A stretch of 64,000 bases of DNA from Platanthera guangdongensis (taxonomy: Eukaryota > Streptophyta > Magnoliopsida > Asparagales > Orchidaceae): assembly GCA_039583875.1 (NCBI GenBank), contig CM077162.1, positions 67,515,259 through 67,579,258 of the forward strand, in the 5' to 3' direction. Numbering within the stretch: the first letter of the stretch is position 1; the number at the start of each line of letters is the position of its first letter. The notes below the pieces were generated by a model. The model was not told the DNA's origin. It saw nothing but the letters and a program-made list of their open reading frames with translations, and searched no databases. Position numbers and translations under genes: made by a program. This document shows, one piece after another, positions 54,655 to 64,000 of the stretch.

Positions 54655-54659
54655 TAGAG
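54655..54659. repeat. Presumed CHR-E target site, left
   Basis: TAGAG precedes the CHR-E 5' LTR. The right-hand copy is beyond the window, so the duplication cannot be checked. Confidence 0.4.
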
Positions 54660-54725
54660 TGTAACGCCCCGAAACTCAAAGGAGCAGAGGGGAATAATTT
54701 GGGCCAGTTTGAGTTTTGGCTGCAG

Positions 54726-55110
54726 GCACACGGCCTGGGACACGGGCGTGTCCCAGGGCGTGTCAAGCCTGTGTCGACACTAAGGCATGAAGTCGACACT
54801 TTGGTCTCGACATTGTGTCGAGACTGGGCACACGGCCTGCGACACGGGCGTGTCGCAGGGCGTGTCGACCCATGTCGACACTTAGCCGTGAAGTCGACAC
54901 AGTGCTTCGACGTTGTGTCGAGACACGGCACACGGCCTGCGACACGGGCGTGTCGCAGGGCGTGTCAACCCGTGTCGACACTCGTCCCGCGAAGTCGACA
55001 CTTTGGTGTCGACAGTGTGTCGAGACATGGCACACGGCCTGCGACACGGGCGTGTCGCAGGGCGTGTCGACCCGTGCCGACACTTAGCCGCGAAGTGCCG
55101 AGACCTTGTA
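54726..55110 (+). repeat. ~101-bp tandem repeat in CHR-E 5' LTR
   Basis: Units begin GCACACGGCCTG at 54726, 54828, 54928 and 55030 (three full and one partial). Each holds an 11-bp-arm inverted repeat, a GTGTCGACAC or close variant, and TGTGTCGAGAC. The 3' LTR copy is at 61839-62223. Confidence 0.9.
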
Positions 55111-55281
55111 CACGGCCTGGAGCCCAGGCGTGTCAAGGTGACACAGGCAAGGACACGGGCGTGTCCTAGAACCCGTGCAGTGCTCGGGTTGAAAACGGGA
55201 GAAAATCATGGGGTACACGGCCAGCTACACGGCCGTGTCAGGTGGAACACGGGCGTGTCAGCTCGAACACGGGCGTGTTCG
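54734..55281. repeat. Inverted repeats with core ACACGGGCGTGT
   Basis: Six sites: 54734-54757 (arm CCTGGGACACG), 54836-54859, 54936-54959 and 55038-55061 (arm CCTGCGACACG), 55150-55167 (arm AGGACACG) and 55264-55281 (arm CGAACACG). All have a 2-nt GG centre and perfectly complementary second arms. Matching sites are in the 3' LTR at +7113. Confidence 0.88.
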
Positions 55282-56967
55282 ATACCCGTGTGAGGTTCCA
55301 GGTGATTCGATTTTGACGGCGAATGAGGCACACGGCCCTGGACACGGGCGTGTGCCAGGCCGTGTTCGGTCCAGATTGGGCATTTCAGTCCCGAATCGAA
55401 GCCGTTCGTTTCTTTGACTGAAGATCCAACGGCTGGGGGTTGTTCCTGAAGGGATATACCCGGGTTTTGACTTAGAAAACCCTCACTTTTTCCACTTGTT
55501 CTCTCTCCAAACCCTTGGAGAAAGAAGAGCTAAGGCAAGAAGAAGAGGAGCTAGATCCGCCATTGGAGGAGCTTCGGAGCTCCGAATCGCAAGCCGACTC
55601 CGGATCCACGGAGGCAACGCAAGTGCGGTGATTTCCATCCGATTACTTTTTGATGGCGCCAAAGAGGACCGCAAGGGTAACGATCCTCATCTTGAGCATG
55701 AGTCGCTCTCTTTCTTTGCATAGGAAGCCCGCTCTCGCGAGTTTGCGGAGAGTTGGAGGCGTTCCTTCAGGTAGATATGTGAAGTCCCCGTTGTTTAGAG
55801 TCCGTATGCGAGAACGGACATAGGCATTTTGGTTGAAGCCTACCCGGACATGTTAGTCCGGATCGGTGATGTTGCATTGCATAAGGCCGGAGAAGACTCC
55901 GTGCTATTGGGTGTTTTTCGGGTTTTCTACGCGGTAGATTGCAGCAGGGAGCCTTGGGGACTAACCCAAAGGTGCACCCGGAAAACTGGGCGGACACGAG
56001 GTCTTGCCAACTTGGTGGCCTGAGAGCCAACTTGAACATAACGGGGTTATGTGACTTGTGTTAGAATGGGACTCGGTGAAAGTTTGACCCGCGCATATGG
56101 CTTAAATTGCCGTTGCGATGTGAGCACGGGTTAGATAGAGCCGTACCCGCTTTATGTCGTTCGGGTTAGAGAGACCTAAAGTTACATGGCACTCGCCGTT
56201 GGCATAAATGGGGGTCTTCGGTGGTCGATGGCTTAAATTGACGTGACCAATACCATGAAGACGAATTGCTCATAGGAATGGCCGTCTAAGTGGCGGTGGT
56301 GAATTCGGAATGTTAATGGCTTTCATTGACGTGACATCGACCGGTTCACCGAGAATGTGCCCTGAGTGCACGGGGCGTGTGGCCGTGCGAGCCAACGCCT
56401 GTGATGAAATGGCTATGGTTATAATTGCTCGCTTATGCTAATGAAATGCAGGAAAGGAGCATCGCCGCCCCGAGTTGGGGGCGGGATCGTTATAATTTGG
56501 TCAGCATTGCTGACCGTTGCCTTGTTTGCCACCGTGCGGTGGTTTGTTTGCTTGCAGGTGCAGCTGGACCAAGCGGTCAATAGCGGGCTAAAGCCCTTTT
56601 TGCGAAGCTGGCCCTCGAAGGCCCAAGTGGAAATGTTTTATGTTTTATTCATGTATGGCCGGCCTGCGAGCCGAGGTTTGTAAATCATGTAAAAGACAAG
56701 TGAAACATTTTGTAAGGCCTTAAGACCGACTTTTGAGTATTTTGTAATAACATTCCTATTATCATGTTAGTGGACATTCATGCTTGTTGCTGGGTTCTTG
56801 TTTTGCAACTTATATAAACTGCTTCCGCTAGAATGCTCTGTGTAGGACGTTAAGATTGGTTGGATGGTTTCCATAAGTAACCACCCGGTCTGTCTGTGGC
56901 ATATGGCGTCGGGCCCCGGCCGGACCTACTGTTATATGCTATGCGACGGATAGGGGGTGTTACAATT

Positions 56968-56984
56968 TGGTATCAGAGCCCTGG
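56968..56984 (+). other. CHR-E primer-binding site
   Basis: TGGTATCAGAGCCCTGG, 3 nt after the LTR end, complementary to initiator-Met tRNA. Confidence 0.93.
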
Positions 56985-57003
56985 TTTTGGTTGGGCTTGA
57001 ATT

Positions 57004-57038
57004 GAATTCGTGGGCGAATTCTTTTTAAGGGGTGGTGA
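57004..57038 (+). other. Leader hairpin and PPT-like tract of CHR-E
   Basis: GAATTCG/CGAATTC around TGGG, followed by TTTTTAAGGGGTGG. Nearly repeats the 3' hairpin and PPT at 61737-61772, with one paired A-T to T-A exchange in the stem. Confidence 0.6.
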
Positions 57039-57269
57039 GCACATTGTGTGCGTCATCGTTATAACCGTAAAAAGAACCCATGAATGTCCACTTAGGAATG
57101 AAAATACTCGTGTTTGAGGAACCTGCGTGTTCCTATAATTGCTGTTTGCAATTTATTTGGTCGCTTAACGGTGTTTTGTACCACTATAGGTGACCCGAAG
57201 TGGTGTTGGGCCGTCAGAACGCCGAGTTTCTGAGGCAAGTAGTGCACGGAAGTTGCTCCCGCAACACCT

Positions 57270-58343
57270 TTGTCGGCTGAAAATATAAGATTGGTGGCTG
57301 AAGCGGTGTTGGCCGTGATCAATGCGCAGCCTGGGAGGCAAGTGCAGCAGCCCGCTCCTGTGATGGAGCAAGTACCTCTGCAAGAGGCGGAGCCGAGGAG
57401 GATGGAGCCAGTGGTTGTAGAACCAATAGTGCCAAGGAGGGCGTCTGAGAGGCAGTTGAAGCATGTAATGAGCTTTAACCCTCCGTTATTCTCGGGGTTG
57501 GGAACCCCATCGCAGGCTGAAGACTGGCTCTCTAGGGTGAAGAGAGTCATGACAGCGACGGAGACGGAGGAGTGGCAGATGACCACCATCGCTACGTTCC
57601 TGCTGGACGGTGAAGCGAGGATGTGGTGGGAAGGCTTGGAGCTGCATCATCTGAGAGGTAGACAACTGATAGACGTTCCGATGGAAGAGTTCTCGGAATT
57701 GTTCTTGGCAAGATACCTCCCTTCGACTCAGAGGATTTCAATGGAGAATGAGTTCCTGAAGTTGGTGCAGGGTGAGAGGAGCGTGGATGAATATCTCCAC
57801 GAGTTTACGCGGTTCAGTCGTTATGCTAGCTCTACCATCATGGATGAGGAGCGCAAGACTAATTGTTTTTATGAAGGCTTGAGGGATGAGCTGAGATTGT
57901 TACTGTCGGGGCCAATGACGCAGGGTTTCTTAACCTTGGTCAATACTGCCCGGTCCTTGGAGAAGGACATGAAGAGTGTACAAGCGAAGAAAAGCTTGGG
58001 TGAAAAGAAATCTGAGTTCAGAGTGCCGACTACTTCAAAGTCAGGCTATCGGAGGACTTTTAAGAAGCATAGGACTTCGGGTCCAGCTCCTTCTGGCGCT
58101 TTTGGGGCGACTACGAGTCGGACCCCGGGTGCGTGCTTTACGTGTGGAAAGATGGGGCATTTCGCCCGTGACTGTTGGAGCGGACGTCCTAAGTCCGAAA
58201 GGAGGCCTGGAGCTACTTATGAAGAGAAGGGCAAGGCGGTGGAGTCGACCGCATCCCATTATGCTCCGGCCCAACCAAGGGTTTACAATCTTGGCCAACA
58301 GGAGGCCATTAAACAAGCTGACGTGGTGACAGGTACGGTTTAA
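57270..58343 (+). CDS. gag: CHR-E Gag (357 aa)
   Basis: Gypsy Gag with an open frame, MSAENIRLVAEAV to DVVTGTV-stop. Residues ~65-235 are the retrotransposon gag domain (FNPPLFSGLGTPSQAEDWL, MWWEGLELHHL, FLKLVQGERSVDEYLHEF, FYEGLRDELRLLL). A basic linker is followed by a single CCHC knuckle, CFTCGKMGHFARDC, near residue 289. The ATG is 285 bp after the PBS; an upstream in-frame start was not seen. The last four codons fall inside the candidate intron, so spliced RNA would read from VVTG straight into Pol. Intact and potentially functional. Confidence 0.9.
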   Translation: MSAENIRLVAEAVLAVINAQPGRQVQQPAPVMEQVPLQEAEPRRMEPVVVEPIVPRRASERQLKHVMSFNPPLFSGLGTPSQAEDWLSRVKRVMTATETEEWQMTTIATFLLDGEARMWWEGLELHHLRGRQLIDVPMEEFSELFLARYLPSTQRISMENEFLKLVQGERSVDEYLHEFTRFSRYASSTIMDEERKTNCFYEGLRDELRLLLSGPMTQGFLTLVNTARSLEKDMKSVQAKKSLGEKKSEFRVPTTSKSGYRRTFKKHRTSGPAPSGAFGATTSRTPGACFTCGKMGHFARDCWSGRPKSERRPGATYEEKGKAVESTASHYAPAQPRVYNLGQQEAIKQADVVTGTV

Positions 58344-58408
58344 TTTATAGCAAGTCAATTCCTTTATATGATTGTTATGCACATGTTACCTTACCACTAC
58401 TTGTTTAG
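58333..58408 (+). other. Candidate 76-nt intron at CHR-E Gag-Pol boundary
   Basis: Donor ACAG/GTACGG, U-rich body, acceptor TTGTTTAG/GA. Removal joins phase 1 of the Gly codon of VVTG to GFVLICEN and on to the protease [10 protein letters not shown], replacing a +1 frame difference with one continuous frame. Unspliced RNA gives Gag alone. Confidence 0.55.
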
Positions 58409-61400
58409 GATTTGTGTTGATTTGTGAAAATCCGGCACGAGCACTCTTTGATACGGGAGCTTCACACTCCTTCTTGTCCGAAGGATTTATATTACGCATC
58501 GGAGTACCTTCTTCGATGGCGAAGGATAAGTTGGATGTGTTGTTGCCAAATGGGTGTTCGATGCGAGCGGATAGAATCTGCGAGGTTAAGACTCGTATTG
58601 GAGAGCAGGAGTTTGACCTGCGGGCGTCCTTACTTCCGTTGGTGGAGTTCGACGTCATATTTGGAATGGACTGGCTCTCGGAGCAGCAGGCCCATATAGA
58701 TTGCGGTAGCAAGGAAGTAAAGCTGGGAGCAAGTCGTGAGACGACTTTTACGGGCTTAAAGGGGTCGAGCAAGACGTTGATGTCTGCTCTTCAGGTGGTG
58801 AAGGCGGTTCGTGCCGGAGCAGAACTGTTCTTTACACTAGTGGAGGTTGCAAAGCCGAAGCCCGCGATGGATTGTATTTCAGTGGTATCGGAATACCCTG
58901 ATGTGTTCCCCGCAGATCTTCCTGGAGCCCCGCCACAACAGGAGATAGATTTTACTATCGAGCTAGTGCCAGGTGCAAAGCCTGTGTCACGATCTCCGTA
59001 TCGGCTAGCGCCTAAGGAAATGGCAGAGCTGAAAGTTCAACTACAAGAGTTGTTGGAGCAAGGGTATGTGCGCCCGAGTTCTTCGCCTTGGAGCGCACCG
59101 GTCCTCTTTGTTAAGAAGAAGGACGGAAGCTTGAGGTTGTGTATTGATTATCGGGAGCTAAACAAGCTGACTGAGAAGAACAAGTACCCGATCCCCCGGA
59201 TTGATGATCTCTTTGATCAGTTAGTCGGGTCGACGGTGTACTCGAAGTTAGATCTCAAGTCTGGGTACTATCAGCTGCGGATAAGGGAGAGTGATATCCC
59301 GAAGACAGCGTTTAGTACGAGATACGGGCATTATGAGTTTACGGTCATGCCGTTTGGGCTGACTAATGCGCCGTCAGTATTTATGGATTTGATGAACAGA
59401 ACGTTCAGGGAGTACTTGGACCATTTTGTGATCGTCTTCATCGACGATATTTTGGTGTACTCGCAAAGTGAGGAGGATCACTTCAAGCATCTCCATTTGG
59501 TGTTGGAGACACTCAGGAGAAATCAGCTGTATGCCAAGTTCTCGAAGTGCGAGTTTTGGCTATCCTCAGTGGCGTTCCTTGGGCATATAGTGAGTGGAGA
59601 GGGTATTGCTGTGGATCCGGCGAAGATTGTTGCGATACGGGAGTGGCCTGAGCTTGCTACGGTAGCAGAAGTCCGGAGTTTTTTGGGGCTTGCCGGCTAT
59701 TATAGGCGCTTCGTAGAGAACTTCTCGCGGATAGCGTTACCTCTCACTACTTTGACGAGGAAGGAGCGTAAGTTCGTTTGGACGCCGGAGTGCGCGCGAG
59801 CTTTTGAGGAATTGAAGTGTCGGTTGACCACGGCGCCTGTGCTGAGTTCGCCGGTTGGAACCGAAGGCTATGAGATATATAGCGATGCTTCGGGCAGCGG
59901 TTTGGGTTGCGTGCTATTGCAGCACGGCAGCGTGATAGCTTATGGCTCGAGACAGCTAAAAGTGCACGAGAGGAATTATCCGGTCCATGACTTGGAGTTA
60001 GCGGCCGTGATTTTTGCCTTGAAGCTGTGGAGACACTATTTGTACGGTGTGAAGATTGATATCTACACCGATCACAAGAGTCTAAAGTATTTGATTGATC
60101 AGAAAGATCTGAATATGCGGCAGCGTAGGTGGATGGAGTTCCTGGGGGACTATACTTTCAAGATCCACTACGTGCCTGGCAAAGGGAATGCGGTTGCGGA
60201 CGCGTTGAGTCGCCGAGCCCCAGCCCAAGCGAATTGGCTATCAGTGCATGATGAGCGATTGGTGCAGGAGCTGGAGGCGTTGGAGATTGTTTGTGTGGAT
60301 AGACAATCTAGTGCTGAAGCAGTTCATGATAGAGGCTCTGGATGGGTCAAATTCCCAATTCGTCGTGGAGGACGGATTGCTTTGGAAAGACGGTCGTTTG
60401 TGCGTCCCAAGTGTGGGCAGTTTACGGGTGGAGTTGTTGTACGAGGCGCACCATACCAAGTACTAGATTCACCCGGGGAGCACGAAGATGTACCGTGATG
60501 TAAAGAAACTGTTTTGGTGGCCGGGCTTGAAAAAGGATGTGGCGCTATATGTAGCGAAGTGCCAAACCTGCGCCTTGGTAAAGGCGGAGTGCCAAAAGCC
60601 GGGAGGATTTCTTAAGTCCTTGCCTATTCCGGAGTGGAAATTCGACGACATCTCTATGGACTTTGTGCATGGTTTGCCAAGGTCGCAGAAGGGGAACGAC
60701 GCCATTTGGGTGGTGGTCGATCGATTAACAAAGGTGTCGCATTTTATTCCGCATAGGAAGGATGATCCGGTGGAGAAGCTGGCAAAGCTTTATGTGGATA
60801 ACATAGTGCGGCTTCATGGTGTGCCCCGTAGCATCGTGAGTGACCGAGATGGGCGGTTCACGTCCAATGATTGGAGGCTGGTGCAGCAAATGTTGGGAAC
60901 AAAGCTGAAGTTTAGCACAGCCTTCCATCCACAAACGGATGGGCAGACCAAGAGGGTCAATAGAACGATGGAGGACATGCTTCGCATGTGTGTCTTGGAC
61001 TTTGGAAAGCAATGGGAGGACCACCTTTATTTGGTGGAGTTCGCATACAACAACAGCTACCAAGCAAGTATTCAGATGGCGCCTTTCGAGGCCCTTTATG
61101 GTAGATGATGTCGCACGCCGTTGTCTTGGTTAGAAACGGGCGAGTCGAAGTTGTATAAGCGATCGGAAGTGGAGGATGCTACTTCGTTGGTGAGAACCAT
61201 TCGGGAGAGGTTGCTTATCGCTCAGGACCGGCAAGCAAAGTACTATAATGCCAATCACAGGAACGTGGAGTTCGCTGTGGGCGATTATGTATACTTGAAG
61301 ATCAAGCCGTTCAAGGGTGTCTCGCGGGTGCGGCGATTGAAAAAGCTAAGCCCGAGGTACCTTGGACCGTTCGAGGTTCTGGAGCGAGTAGGAGAAGCGG

Positions 61401-61777
61401 CCTATCGGCTGAAGCTTTCAGTGGAGCTAAGTGGTTTACATGATGTATTCCATATTTCGGTGCTTCGGAAGGCGGTGCAAGAGCCTACGCAAGTGATCGC
61501 GGTCGATCAAGTGCCGGTGGATAGTGGGCTAACGACAAAAGTCAAGCCCGTGCGGATTGAGGACTCGGAGGTCAAGCGGCTACGCAATAAAGAGATCAGG
61601 ATGGTCAAAGTCCGGTGGGACAATTGCGGTCGTGAGGAGCTCTCTTGGGAGCGAGAGCAGACGATGCTTGACGAATATCCGGAGTTGTTCCGCTCAGGTA
61701 CAAATTTTGTTTTGTACATGTTTTTCCCTTTATGTAATTTCGTGGGCGAAATCCTTTTAAGAGGGGTAGAGTTGTAA
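58409..61777 (+). pseudogene. CHR-E Pol: protease, RT, RNase H, integrase, chromodomain-like tail
   Basis: Protease [15 protein letters not shown] (58447) and [48 protein letters not shown] (59443), [16 protein letters not shown]; RNase [16 protein letters not shown] (59881), [14 protein letters not shown]. Integrase has [33 protein letters not shown] and [14 protein letters not shown], then GPFEVLERVG. A chromodomain-like VKRLRNKEIRMVKVRWDN...YPELF sits near 61570-61690, and the frame reaches 61777 across the PPT. Breaks: a frameshift near 60325, TAG at 60464-60466 (HTKY-stop-IHPG) and TGA at 61106-61108 (YGR-stop-CRTPL, where CGA is usual). RT and RNase H motifs look intact; integrase needs three repairs. 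Confidence 0.92.
61737..61772 (+). other. CHR-E 3' hairpin and polypurine tract
   Basis: ATTTCG/CGAAAT around TGGG, then CCTTTTAAGAGGGGTAGAG next to the 3' LTR. It is translated as the end of Pol (CNFVGEILLRGVEL). Similar sequence ends many plant gypsy pol genes. Confidence 0.8.
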
Positions 61778-64000
61778 CGCCCCGAAACTCAAAGGAGCAG
61801 AGGGGAATAATTTGGGCCAGTTTGAGTTTTGGCTGCAGGCACACGGCCTGGGACACGGGCGTGTCCCAGGGCGTGTCAAGCCTGTGTCGACACTAAGGCG
61901 TGAAGTCGACACTTTGGTCTCGACATTGTGTCGAGACTGGGCACACGGCCTGCGACACGGGCGTGTCGCAGGGCGTGTCGACCCGTGTCGACACTTAGCC
62001 GTGAAGTCGACACAGTGCTTCGACGTTGTGTCGAGACACGGCACACGGCCTGCGACACGGGCGTGTCGCAGGGCGTGTCAACCCGTGTCGACACTCGTCC
62101 CGCGAAGTCGACACTTTGGTGTCGACAGTGTGTCGAGACATGGCACACGGCCTGCGACACGGGCGTGTCGCAGGGCGTGTCGACCCGTGTCGACACTTAG
62201 CCGCGAAGTGCCGAGACCTTGTACACGGCCTGGAGCCCAGGCGTGTCAAGGTGACACGGGCAAGGACACGGGCGTGTCCTAGAACCCGTGCAGTGCTCGG
62301 GTTGAAAACGGGAGAAAATCATGGGGTACACGGCCAGCTACACGGCCGTGTCAGGTGGAACACGGGCGTGTCAGCTCGAACACGGGCGTGTTCGATACCC
62401 GTGTGAGGTTCCAGGTGATTCGATTTTGACGGCGAATGAGGCACACGGCCCTGGACACGGGCGTGTGCCAGGCCGTGTTCGGTCCAGATTGGGCATTTCA
62501 GTCCCGAATCGAAGCCGTTCGTTTCTTTGACTGAAGATCCAACGGCTGGGGGTTGTTCCTGAAGAGATATACCCGGGTTTTGACTTAGAAAACCCTCACT
62601 TTTTCCACTTGTTCTCTCTCCAAACCCTTGGAGAAAGAAGAGCTAAGGCAAGAAGAAGAGGAGCTAGATCCGCCATTGGAGGAGCTTCGGAGCTCCGAAT
62701 CGCAAGCCGACTCCGGATCCACGGAGGCAACGCAAGTGCGGTGATTTCCATCCGATTACTTTTTGATGGCGCCAAAGAGGACCGCAAGGGTAACGATCCT
62801 CATCTTGAGCATGAGTCGCTCTCTTTCTTTGCATAGGAAGCCCGCTCTCGCGAGTTTGCGGAGAGTTGGAGGCGTTCCTTCGGGTAGATATGTGAAGTCC
62901 CCGTTGTTTAGAGTCCGTATGCGAGAACGGACATAGGCATTTTGGTTGAAGCCTACCCGGACATGTTAGTCCGGATCGGTGATGTTGCATTGCATAAGGC
63001 CGGAGAAGACTCCATGCTATTGGGTGTTTTTCGTGTTTTCTACGCGGTAGATTGCAGCAGGGAGCCTTGGGGACTAACCCAAAGGTGCACCCGGAAAACT
63101 GGGCGGACACGAGGTCTTGCCAACTTGGTGGCCTGAGAGCCAACTTGAACATAACGGGGTTATGTGACTTGTGTTAGAATGGGACTCGGTGAAAGTTTGA
63201 CCCGCGCATATGGCTTAAATTGCCGTTGCGATGTGAGCACGGGTTAGATGGAGCCGTACCCGCTTTATGTCGTTCGGGTTAGAGAGACCTAAAGTTACAT
63301 GGCACTCGCCGTTGGCATAAATGGGGGTCTTCGGTGGTCGATGGCTTAAATTGACGTGACCAATACCATGAAGACGAATTGCTCATAGGAATGGCCGTCT
63401 AAGTGGCGGTGGTGAATCCGGAATGTTAATGGCTTTCATTGACGTGACATCGACCGGTTCACCGAGAATGTGCCCTGAGTGCACGGGGCGTGTGGCCGTG
63501 CGAGCCAACGCCTGTGATGAAATGGCTATGGTTATAATTGCTCGCTTATGCTAATGAAATGCAGGAAAGGAGCATCGCCACCCCGAGTTGGGGGCGGGAT
63601 CGTTATAATTTGGTCAGCATTGCTGACCGTTGCCTTGTTTGCCACCGTGCGGTGGTTTGTTTGCTTGCAGGTGCAGCTGGACCAAGCGGTCAATAGCGGG
63701 CTAAAGCCCTTTTTGCGAAGCTGGCCCTCGAAGGCCCAAGTGGAAATGTTTTATGTTTTATTCATGTATGGCCGGCCTGCGAGCCGAGGTTTGTAAATCA
63801 TGTAAAAGACAAGTGAAACATTTTGTAAGGCCTTAAGGCCGACTTTTGAGTATTTTGTAATAACATTCCTATTATCATGTTAGTGGACATTCATGCTTGT
63901 TGCTGGGTTCTTATTTTGCAACTTATATAAACTGCTTCCGCTAGAATGCTCTGTGTAGGACGTTAAGATTGGTTGGATGGTTTCCATAAGTAACCACCCG
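61773..64000 (+). repeat. CHR-E 3' LTR (partial, 2228 of ~2305 bp)
   Basis: Matches 54660-56887 at an offset of 7113 with no net indel and about 13 substitutions. The tandem repeat is at 61839-62223. The LTR end and target duplication lie outside the window. Confidence 0.93.

Larger units (their letters stand above)
54660..56964 (+). repeat. CHR-E 5' LTR (2305 bp)
   Basis: TGTAACGCCCCGAAACTC ... GGGGGTGTTACA. The first 750 bp carry the ~101-bp tandem repeat and palindromes. A TATATAAA at 56811-56818 is the best core promoter candidate, which would make R-U5 short (~120 bp). Confidence 0.92.
54660..64000 (+). mobile_element. CHR-E: plus-strand chromovirus, 3' LTR incomplete in window
   Basis: 5' LTR 54660-56964 (2305 bp), PBS, leader hairpin, gag, candidate intron, pol with chromodomain-like tail, hairpin plus PPT, and 3' LTR from 61773 running off the end. 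LTRs differ at about 13 positions over 2228 bp by eye (~0.6%), nearly all transitions, indicating a fairly recent insertion. A different family from copies B/C: LTRs do not match and Gag differs. Confidence 0.92.

Noticed and set aside
54612..55293. Long ORFs in the CHR-E LTR repeats
   Set aside because: Generated by CACGGGCGTGTC repeats; present in all frames and both strands.

Overview
ORGANISM AND NATURE. This is flowering-plant nuclear DNA and almost entirely a nest of LTR retrotransposons, as in gene-poor pericentromeric heterochromatin. The evidence is primer-binding sites complementary to plant initiator-Met tRNA (TGGTATCAGAGC), Ty1/copia and Ty3/gypsy polyproteins with plant-type Gag, chromodomain-like integrase tails and multi-kilobase LTRs. 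I found no host gene, rRNA or tRNA gene. The species cannot be named from the sequence. LAYOUT. 1-492: gag start and leader of a gypsy element (copy A), cut by a minus-strand Sirevirus-type copia element (SIRE-1, 493-10006, TSD ctttg/ctttt). 10023-11156: part of a copia LTR (family COP-2). 11157-14609: 5' half of a minus-strand chromovirus (copy C). 14610-33871: a second copy of that chromovirus (copy B) with two 3136-bp LTRs. Its left LTR is also the 5' LTR of copy C, giving internal-LTR-internal-LTR order. Copy B is split by a young plus-strand copia element (COP-1, 20767-28240, TSD gtccc). 33872-34421: gag start of a copy-A-like gypsy (copy D), holding a decayed COP-2 (34422-38045), itself cut by a second Sirevirus (SIRE-2, 38046 to the gap). 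49354-49853: 500 N. 49854-54659: the 3' part of a Tat-like gypsy: integrase remnant, nine ~115-bp tandem repeats and an antisense, apparently spliced extra gene with its own TATA box. 54660-64000: a plus-strand chromovirus (CHR-E) with its 3' LTR running off the window. HOW THE PARTS WORK. Each element encodes some or all of Gag, protease, integrase and RT/RNase H. Every coding region except the SIRE-1 gag carries stops, frameshifts or deletions. COP-1 is the closest to intact: a single TAG interrupts a 1384-codon Gag-Pol frame. MOST NOTABLE. (1) The copy B/C leader holds three hairpins with the same 12-nt loop but different, internally complementary arms. (2) SIRE-2 has an internal array of the palindrome GTGTCGACAC followed by TATAAATA just ahead of its third ORF, repeating the layout of its LTR promoter. 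(3) Two chromovirus families each have a candidate short intron at the same Gly codon of the Gag-Pol boundary, and splicing would put Pol in frame with Gag. (4) The CHR-E LTR carries at least six inverted repeats around the core ACACGGGCGTGT whose arms vary in step. (5) The Tat-like extra gene lies antisense, with three GT-AG introns of 66-75 nt.
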